Positions 13,381 through 18,819 of a stretch of 18,819 bases of DNA are shown here, one piece after another. The notes beneath the pieces were generated by a model. That model made no database searches and had not been told where the DNA came from. It saw nothing but the letters and a program-made list of their open reading frames with translations. Source of the stretch: JAJRAL01 sp050015815. GTDB taxonomy: Archaea; Thermoplasmatota; Thermoplasmata; Methanomassiliicoccales; UBA472. The stretch is taken from the NCBI GenBank assembly GCA_050015815.1, contig JBEKAR010000016.1, positions 1 to 18,819 of the forward strand. The letters run 5' to 3'. The translations under genes were made by a program, and so were the position numbers. The stretch's first letter is position 1. Each line of letters begins with the position of its first letter.

Positions 13381-14172
13381 ATGGACGCCCCACCGCAGAT
13401 TCCCGCTTACGCCGGGAAGACGGTCAAGATACGCGTCAGGGATCTCAGCCTATGGTATGGTAAGAAACAGGCCTTGGACTCGGTGAGCATGGACGTACTC
13501 GAGAAGAACGTGACCTCAATCATCGGCCCTTCCGGCTGCGGCAAGTCAACCCTCATACGATGCCTCAATCGAATGAACGACCTGATCGACGATGTGAAGA
13601 CCACTGGCTCCATCGTCATCGATGGAAAGGAGTCATTGGTGGAGAACTCGGATGTGGTGACGCTTCGGCGCAAGGTCGGCATGGTGTTCCAGAAGCCGAA
13701 CCCTTTCCCGTTCAGCATCTACGACAACGTGGCCTATGGCCCCAAGATGGCCGGAGTGAGGGACCGGGCGGTCCTGGACCGCGCGGTTGAAAGAAGCCTC
13801 AAGAGGGCCGCCCTCTTCGATGAGCTGGGAGGGCGTCTTCATGAAAGAGCCACTGACATCTCCGGTGGACAGCAGCAGAGGCTTTGCATCGCCCGGGCGT
13901 TGGCGATGGATCCGGAGGTGCTGCTCATGGACGAGCCGTGCTCGGCTCTGGATCCCGCAGCGACATCCCGCATAGAAGAACTGATATCGGAGCTGAAGAG
14001 GGACTGCACCGTCGTGATCGTCACTCATAACATGCAGCAGGCCCGGAGAGTGGCGGACCACACCGCCTTCATGTACTTAGGGGAACTGGTGGAATTCGGC
14101 GAGACGAAGCAGGTGTTCGAGAATCCTCAGAAGGACCAGACGAAGAAGTACGTGTCCGGGGAGTTCGGCTGA
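13381..14172 (+). CDS. pstB: Phosphate ABC transporter ATP-binding protein PstB (copy 2)
   Basis: A second PstB ATPase of 263 residues with a normal family ending (YVSGEFG). Walker A is GPSGCGKST (49-57), the Q-loop region RRKVGMVFQKPNPFPFS (96-112) matches copy 1, the signature is ISGGQQQR (160-167), Walker B LLMDEP (181-186) and the switch histidine H216. It is clearly paralogous to the pstB 2.3 kb upstream, with long identical blocks, but differs in the N-terminus, in the signature (ISGGQ against LSGGQ) and in lacking the C-terminal tail. Both look fully functional. ATG 13381 has a TTATCC box at leaderless distance. Its stop faces the pstC-pstA stop across 88 nt. Which copy pairs with the fused permease is unknown. 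Confidence 0.95.
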   Translation: MDAPPQIPAYAGKTVKIRVRDLSLWYGKKQALDSVSMDVLEKNVTSIIGPSGCGKSTLIRCLNRMNDLIDDVKTTGSIVIDGKESLVENSDVVTLRRKVGMVFQKPNPFPFSIYDNVAYGPKMAGVRDRAVLDRAVERSLKRAALFDELGGRLHERATDISGGQQQRLCIARALAMDPEVLLMDEPCSALDPAATSRIEELISELKRDCTVVIVTHNMQQARRVADHTAFMYLGELVEFGETKQVFENPQKDQTKKYVSGEFG

Positions 14173-14260
14173 GTTGTGCAAGCCGACGCATCGACAGGAA
14201 GAGCTCCATAGAAGCACACTTCACAAGATAGTCGTTGCCTGAACGCGCGTTTCGTTCGAT

Positions 14261-17200
14261 CTACCGGGAGTTGAGCCTCACGCTGTAGCGTGTGCTGATT
14301 ATTCTCCCAATCAGGTTCAGCACGATCACAATCACGATCAGAAGAAACGCCGCCGCGTATACTTTCTGCATCAAGGATGCGTTGCCGGCAGATGTGCCGA
14401 ACAGATTGTAGATCAGGTTTGTCATCGATGCCACGGGTTCCGTGATTGACGTCGTCATGTAGAGAGCGAACCCTGCCGTCAGGAGGATGGCCGCGGTCTC
14501 GCCGATGGCTCGTCCGATCGATAGGAAGATGCCACTCGTTATGGAGGGGATCGACATCGGAAGGACGGCGCCGGTAACCGTCTTCCATTTGGATGCCCCG
14601 ACTGCAAGGGAGGCTTCTCTGTACGTGTCTGGAACGGTCTTCAGTCCCTCGATTGAGCTGATGTAGATCAGCGGTATTATCATGATCGCCAACGTCAGCC
14701 CGCCCGACAGCAACGAGAACCCGAAATTCAGAATCAGAATGAACAGGATGAATCCGAACGCGCCGAATACGATCGAGGGTATGCTGGACAGCGTGCTGAC
14801 CGAGAGATAGGTGATCTTTGAAAGCCGACCCGTCTTCCGCGCGAACTCGTTGACATAGATTGCCGCCATCAAGGCGATAGGGACGGAGACTACGAGGGCG
14901 AGGGCCACGAGCATCAGGGAGCCCGTGATCGCGTTCAGGAAGCCTCCGCCGCTCAGTTGAGTCTCGGTGAGGTAGGTCAGCTGAAACGCAGCACCGCCGC
15001 GCAGGATGATGTCTGCGATAATGAACGCCACGATTGCGAGCATGATTGCCGACGCGGCATAGACGCCTACTAATGCCAACAGGTCCCGGTGCCGCAATGA
15101 AGACGATGGCTTGAACGATGCCCTCAAACATTCAGGGCCCTCATCAGCCTTTGTCATAGACGACCCGCGAAGAGTCGAGACTCTCCAACTCAACTGCCTT
15201 AAAGGCCATCTCTCTCTCAGGGGCCGGCCCCTTCTCTTGTCCTCGCTGGTGACAATCATGAGGAGACCGTCCAAAAGCATGACGAAGATCAGCAGGAGCA
15301 AGGCTATTGCGAACACCCCGTTCCTTGCCTGATCGACCGAGAATATGCTTTGCAAGGTAGCCGCGATTGAGCTAGTCATCGTTCCCGTCGTTTGAAAGAC
15401 GGAACTGGGAATGCTCGCCGTGAAACCAAGGATCATCAGAACGGCCATCGTCTCACCGATGGCCCGTCCCGTGCCCAATATCACCGACCCCCAGATTCCC
15501 GACTTCGCCTTCCTCAGGATGATGGTGCGAATCGACTGCCATTTGGTCACGCCCAAGGCCCTTGAACCCTCAACTAGCTCGGAAGGGACCGCCACGAGCG
15601 CCTCATAGGAAAGGGCCATGACGATTGGGAATATCATTATTCCAAGAACGATGGATGCGGTCATGATTGAGCTGCTCGCGCCCGAGCCACCGCTGAAGAA
15701 AGGGATGAAGCTGCCTAGAGAACTGCTGATGAATGGATACAGGGTCTGAGAAAGGAACGGGCCGAAAGTCAGTGCGCCCCATAGGCCGAACACGACGGAT
15801 GGGATACCCGCGATGATTTCCATGGTCGGCTTGATGACCTTGCGAGCGTTGATTGGGCAGTAGAAAGCGAGGAAGATCGCGCTTCCTATGGCTAGAGGAA
15901 TCGCGACAATCAGTGCGATGACGGTCAGTAGCAACGTCCCGACCATGAGACCGAGTATTCCGAACTGGATCGGACTCCCAGGTGTGATCAGTTGTATATG
16001 GAGATATGATCCGTTCTGGAATGACTCGTTCATCATTCTCACGTTCAAAACAACCATCGCCGACCCGTTGTCTAGATGCACATAAGAACCGTTGCTGATT
16101 GGATTCGAGGCACTCCCATTCTGGAACGCCGTCACGTTCAAACCCGCGGGAACGGAAGGCACTCTGAAGATCATTGAGTCCACACCTTTGCGATTCAAGG
16201 TTATGTTCCAAGGCGTGGTGTGTCCGGATGAGACTGGAATCGGACCATCATTCTGCGAGAAGACATACTGATTATTCACAACATTGAGAATCAATACGAG
16301 AGTTGCCCTGACACTGCTGTTATACAAAGAGCTTGCCGTGATGTTCATCTGAAATACGCCATCAACTTGATTCAGCATCCTGGGGAACAAAGTGCAATTC
16401 AAGATCTCCCCTGCCGAAAGATGGACTATCGCTGAGTTGTTCGAGTAATCCCATTCTGGAAGGCTCAGCGAAGGATGGAAAACCGATGGCGAAGCGATCT
16501 GGATTCTGTACGTATCATCCGCAATCCCTGTGTTTATCAAAGCAACAGGGACGTACACCTGCGAAGACTCCGTGTTCCTGACGTTCAGAGACATTTCGTC
16601 TCCACCAAAGTCGAACCCTTGGGTGGCCACCACCACTGTGAAGACATAATTCTTGACCTTTCCAATCTCGTCCTTCACGGCGATCCCGACCGAGAAGTTG
16701 CCAGCGCTGCTCGAAGCAATGATTGCGGTAAGATTCATTGAACGCCCGGCGTTCAATTCGAATCTCGATGGTTCCACTGTGAAGTTGATCTCGTCGCTGT
16801 GAGAAGAGGTGAGGTTATAGGAGTCATTCAAGGCACCTGTATTCTGAAGGCCAAGGCCAAGCGTCCGCTCTGCTCCGGGCGCCAGGTGGACGATCGAGTT
16901 GCTCAACGTTAATTCGAAGTCGTATGGCGCAGAAATCACGGTCAGGTTGAGATTGCTCGCCGAGTCGGGCTGAGCGTAGGGATTGAAAGCTGTTGTAGTG
17001 AGCATGTCCACGGCATTGTTCTGATAGAATCCGGCAACTCCATAGCTTCCGACGACGGCGAAGAGGAGGATAACGATGCAGATGAGCGAGAATGTGGAGC
17101 CCTTTAGTATGCTGACCACTCCTCGTTCATTCAGTACGAAGATCGCTGTGATCGATGCTTCTACGATCAGAAGTGCCGATATCAGGAACACCTGAACCGT

Positions 17201-17464
17201 GAGATGCACATCGGATGTGTTGAGGAATGAACTCGGAGCGAAGACAAGCCCGAACAGGGCCGCGAAGAAGAACTCCAGTTGCCAGATCATCAAGACTCTC
17301 TTCATTCCCTTCTTGACTTGCGACAGGGCCAACGCCTCCAAGACAATCAAGGGAAGAATCAGCGGCAGGCTGTATCCCGCCCCCATGCAGAACGAGAACA
17401 GGAGCAGGAAAGAAATGACCTGAATCCCTAGTAGATAGTAGGCCCTCCTCGGACTGGGGAACAT
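14261..17464 (-). CDS. Fused phosphate permease PstC-PstA with extra N-terminal helices and Ig-like ectodomain
   Basis: One uninterrupted 1067-residue chain that should form the phosphate channel alone. Residues 1-110: about four extra transmembrane helices. 122-146: a helix in the place of PstC helix 1. About 155-495: a large extracellular region of beta-rich repeats like NEW3/COG1470 Ig-like domains, with 17 N-glycosylation sequons. 500-740: the rest of PstC, with the EAA coupling loop EALVAVPSELVEGSRALG (621-638) and GRAIGET (666-672). 741-795: a basic linker. 795-1067: PstA, with EGLKTVPDTYREASLAVGASKW (939-960) and GRAIGET (984-990). ATG 17464 has no Shine-Dalgarno but a TTATCC box 30 nt upstream. 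Met770 (15157) could start a separate PstA, but no stop separates the halves. pstS lies 150 nt upstream on the same strand. Confidence 0.95.
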   Translation of the reverse strand: MFPSPRRAYYLLGIQVISFLLLFSFCMGAGYSLPLILPLIVLEALALSQVKKGMKRVLMIWQLEFFFAALFGLVFAPSSFLNTSDVHLTVQVFLISALLIVEASITAIFVLNERGVVSILKGSTFSLICIVILLFAVVGSYGVAGFYQNNAVDMLTTTAFNPYAQPDSASNLNLTVISAPYDFELTLSNSIVHLAPGAERTLGLGLQNTGALNDSYNLTSSHSDEINFTVEPSRFELNAGRSMNLTAIIASSSAGNFSVGIAVKDEIGKVKNYVFTVVVATQGFDFGGDEMSLNVRNTESSQVYVPVALINTGIADDTYRIQIASPSVFHPSLSLPEWDYSNNSAIVHLSAGEILNCTLFPRMLNQVDGVFQMNITASSLYNSSVRATLVLILNVVNNQYVFSQNDGPIPVSSGHTTPWNITLNRKGVDSMIFRVPSVPAGLNVTAFQNGSASNPISNGSYVHLDNGSAMVVLNVRMMNESFQNGSYLHIQLITPGSPIQFGILGLMVGTLLLTVIALIVAIPLAIGSAIFLAFYCPINARKVIKPTMEIIAGIPSVVFGLWGALTFGPFLSQTLYPFISSSLGSFIPFFSGGSGASSSIMTASIVLGIMIFPIVMALSYEALVAVPSELVEGSRALGVTKWQSIRTIILRKAKSGIWGSVILGTGRAIGETMAVLMILGFTASIPSSVFQTTGTMTSSIAATLQSIFSVDQARNGVFAIALLLLIFVMLLDGLLMIVTSEDKRRGRPLRERWPLRQLSWRVSTLRGSSMTKADEGPECLRASFKPSSSLRHRDLLALVGVYAASAIMLAIVAFIIADIILRGGAAFQLTYLTETQLSGGGFLNAITGSLMLVALALVVSVPIALMAAIYVNEFARKTGRLSKITYLSVSTLSSIPSIVFGAFGFILFILILNFGFSLLSGGLTLAIMIIPLIYISSIEGLKTVPDTYREASLAVGASKWKTVTGAVLPMSIPSITSGIFLSIGRAIGETAAILLTAGFALYMTTSITEPVASMTNLIYNLFGTSAGNASLMQKVYAAAFLLIVIVIVLNLIGRIISTRYSVRLNSR

Positions 17465-17490
17465 GCTGGTTGATTCATAGAACCATCTGG

Positions 17491-17496
17491 GATAAT
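17491..17496 (-). promoter_or_regulatory. Putative TATA-like box (TTATCC) of pstC-pstA
   Basis: On the minus strand AGGATTATCCC contains TTATCC centred about 30 nt before the ATG at 17464. The same core and spacing are seen before the second pstB. A further candidate, CTTATAAT (17582-17575), would give a leader of about 85 nt. Confidence 0.4.
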
Positions 17497-17511
17497 CCTA
17501 ATCTAAGTAGA

Positions 17512-17529
17512 ACAAGGGAACGCTTGTTT
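17512..17529. promoter_or_regulatory. Inverted repeat AACAAG-N6-CTTGTT upstream of pstC-pstA
   Basis: Perfect six-base arms AACAAG (17512-17517) and CTTGTT (17524-17529) flank GGAACG. The repeat lies about 15 nt upstream of the TTATCC box. It is a candidate operator for a dimeric regulator of phosphate uptake, such as the AbrB-headed PhoU; that link is inference. Confidence 0.4.
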
Positions 17530-17563
17530 GTCCTTACTCGGTTCGAAAGAAGCATCAGCCTTA

Positions 17564-17582
17564 GAGAAAGAAAGATTATAAG
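17564..17582 (-). terminator. Pyrimidine-rich tract after pstS, possible terminator
   Basis: About 30 nt after the pstS stop the minus strand reads CTTATAATCTTTCTTTCTC, a T-rich tract that may end the pstS transcript. Partial read-through into pstC-pstA remains possible. Weak evidence, since the same bases also resemble a TATA box. Confidence 0.3.
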
Positions 17583-17614
17583 GAAAGGGTTTGACTGGGC
17601 CTTCTTCCAATCTC

Positions 17615-18703
17615 TCACGGCGACTGGAAGATGCTGGTGAAGCCAGAGGCCGCGCAGAACTGGATGTTGTTGGTTGGGTTCATCACGTAGTTGATGAAGA
17701 TCTGCGCATCGGCGCCCGGGGCTCCGTTCGTGACCAGGTTCAGGGGGTGCCAGACAGTGTAGCCAGTTGACATTCCGAGGACTCCGTCCATGACGTACTT
17801 GGCGGCCGCGGAAATCTGGTTGTGCTTCTGCATGTCTATACCGAAGGAGAACGCAGTTGCACCAGAGCCTGACGCGGTAACCATTGCAGCGGTGGCGAAT
17901 CCAATGCCCTTGCCGTCTGCAATGACATCAGTGACCATCGCGGGGTTGCCGTTCTCGCCCTTGGAGTTCGTTAGGGCTGCGTTGCCAGTTGAGCCAAGGA
18001 ACTTGTGGGACATCAGGGCCTTGTCACAGAATGCGTCCTGAGTTCCAGAGCTGTCGGACCTGTAGTGGACCATGATCAGATCGGCACCGTGTTGAAGTGG
18101 TTCGCCGCAAGCGAGCTCAAGGTCTCCCCAGCTGTTGATTTGCTCATGGTTGGGGTTCCCCAAAGTCATGGGGAAGCTGGTGTTGGCCAACGAGTATACA
18201 TGGTAGATTCCCTCGATCACAGCTGGCGTCATGTACGGGGTCGCGTTGAACCCGTAGTAGTTTGCCGTGTTCGCGCCCATGAATACCGCTACGCCATCGT
18301 AGGCGACGGTGAAGACCTTCAGGTTCGGGTATGTGTTGGTCGTGCCGGCGGTAACAGCGTTCAGGTCGTCAGAAATCATGCCGATGTCGCAGCGGTTGTT
18401 CTCGATCGCGGTAAGGCCAGCGCCGGAGCCGATTCCGGAGACGCTTACATGGTAGCCGGTGTTGTTGTTCATAAAGGCCGGGGCCGCTACGGTCATGAAG
18501 TCAGTCACAGTCGTGCTGCCAACCAAGTTCAGTTGGATTGGCGGGACCTGGCCAAGGTTCTGGGTCTCGCTCTTCTGCCATCCGTTGTACCAAACGGCGA
18601 TGGCGGCCACCGCGGCGACGGTCACGATGACCAACATCAGGGTGGCGACGACGGGCGAGAGAGCCTCGGCGTCCTTCTTCATCTTCTTCCACATCTTACT
18701 CAT
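17615..18703 (-). CDS. pstS: Phosphate-binding protein PstS with archaeal type IV pilin N-terminus
   Basis: A 362-residue extracellular substrate-binding protein for the Pst importer. The ligand-binding elements are recognisable: VGSTTVTDFM (61-70), SGIGSGAGLTAIENNRCDIG (89-108), SDD (111-113), YDGVAVFM (135-142) and the phosphate loop RSDSSGTQ (215-222). The N-terminus is unusual: it has neither a lipobox nor a normal Sec signal. It reads KKMKKDAEALSPVVATLMLV, then a hydrophobic stretch to about residue 38, matching the class III signal of archaeal pilins (basic segment, then A-x-SPV). A PibD-type peptidase would probably cut near residues 12-15, leaving the hydrophobic helix on the mature protein. 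The ribosome binding site GGGAGGTA (18718-18711) lies 7 nt before the ATG. It is upstream of the fused permease on the same strand. Confidence 0.95.
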   Translation of the reverse strand: MSKMWKKMKKDAEALSPVVATLMLVIVTVAAVAAIAVWYNGWQKSETQNLGQVPPIQLNLVGSTTVTDFMTVAAPAFMNNNTGYHVSVSGIGSGAGLTAIENNRCDIGMISDDLNAVTAGTTNTYPNLKVFTVAYDGVAVFMGANTANYYGFNATPYMTPAVIEGIYHVYSLANTSFPMTLGNPNHEQINSWGDLELACGEPLQHGADLIMVHYRSDSSGTQDAFCDKALMSHKFLGSTGNAALTNSKGENGNPAMVTDVIADGKGIGFATAAMVTASGSGATAFSFGIDMQKHNQISAAAKYVMDGVLGMSTGYTVWHPLNLVTNGAPGADAQIFINYVMNPTNNIQFCAASGFTSIFQSP

Positions 18704-18710
18704 TCAAGAT

Positions 18711-18718
18711 TACCTCCC
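18711..18718 (-). promoter_or_regulatory. Strong Shine-Dalgarno of pstS
   Basis: Minus-strand GGGAGGTA, 7 nt before the ATG at 18703, is close to the ideal archaeal ribosome binding site. It fixes the start at Met1 rather than Met4. It contrasts with the leaderless-looking starts of the other pst genes and fits high expression of the binding protein. Confidence 0.75.
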
Positions 18719-18769
18719 ATTTCACATGTCGGTCCGTCGCCGCCAACGATGCTGGCAAGCGAGGACTCG

Positions 18770-18786
18770 GGGGCCTTTCGGGCCCC
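18770..18786 (-). promoter_or_regulatory. GC-rich hairpin upstream of pstS
   Basis: GGGGCC and GGCCCC form a six-base-pair stem around a five-base loop. It lies 67-83 nt upstream of the pstS ATG and roughly 20 nt downstream of a TATA-like ATACTTAA (minus strand, near 18800). It would sit at or near the 5' end of the pstS mRNA, or could belong to an upstream gene beyond the window. Confidence 0.35.
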
Positions 18787-18819
18787 GTTCCGGAGTTAAG
18801 TATGGAGCGTATTTCAGGC

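Noticed and set aside
14127..15131. A long minus-strand frame (334 codons) that overlaps the pstA half in another frame.
   Set aside because: It is a shadow of the PstC-PstA frame: its product is rich in Arg, His and Asp with no hydrophobic segments or motifs, while the overlapping frame has clear permease motifs.
15150..15160. A separate pstA gene starting at Met770 (15157), making pstC and pstA two genes.
   Set aside because: No stop codon, intergenic gap or clear Shine-Dalgarno separates the halves; the reading frame runs straight through a basic cytoplasmic linker. Internal initiation cannot be excluded but is not supported.
1..18819. CRISPR arrays, insertion sequences, integrases, toxin-antitoxin pairs or prophage genes.
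   Set aside because: No direct-repeat array, transposase motif, terminal inverted repeats or phage-type gene was seen. The tRNA-Leu gene has no integrase or duplicated 3' end nearby.

Overview
The window looks like a GC-rich archaeal chromosome, most likely a euryarchaeal or Thermoplasmatota-type lineage; this placement is inferred from gene content, not from a database search. The archaeal signs are: a phosphate-binding protein with an archaeal type IV pilin N-terminus (17615-18703, minus), a PhoU protein with an AbrB/SpoVT DNA-binding head, a stand-alone LigD-type 3'-phosphoesterase, and several T-rich TATA-like boxes about 26-33 nt upstream of start codons, which fits leaderless transcription. 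The left edge holds the 5' part of a long, eukaryote-type (UROC1-like) urocanate hydratase gene.

Layout. 1-1392 (minus): partial hutU and a flavodoxin. 1393-1761: a divergent promoter region with two inverted repeats. 1762-3392 (plus): a multi-pass membrane protein and a zinc-independent MDR quinone oxidoreductase. 3412-3499 (minus): tRNA-Leu(CAG) with an encoded CCA. 3869-9844 (plus): a tightly overlapping polyphosphate operon of ppk1, a three-domain CHAD / metallophosphoesterase / HD protein, and ppx/gppA. 9891-10346 (plus): the LigD-type 3'-phosphoesterase, with its own TATA box. 10646-10894 (minus): a small two-helix membrane protein. 11080-14172 (plus): pstB, AbrB-phoU and a second pstB. 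14261-18703 (minus): a fused pstC-pstA and, upstream of it, pstS, converging on the pstB-phoU-pstB cluster.

How it fits together. The right half is a high-affinity phosphate importer (PstS captures, the PstC-PstA fusion forms the channel, either PstB powers it) plus a likely regulator (PhoU-AbrB). The left-centre operon stores and remobilises phosphate as polyphosphate: PPK1 makes it, PPX degrades it, and the CHAD fusion probably binds it and carries two further hydrolase-type domains. No PhoR/PhoB-type two-component system is visible.

The most unusual architectures are: (1) PstC-PstA as one 1067-residue polypeptide, with a sequon-rich Ig-like ectodomain of about 350 residues in the loop that normally joins PstC helices 1 and 2, plus about four extra N-terminal helices; (2) PstS carried on a pilin-type N-terminus; and (3) the CHAD-MPE-HD fusion in the polyphosphate operon. 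Together (1) and (2) suggest a modified, surface-displayed phosphate uptake machine, but this is a hypothesis.
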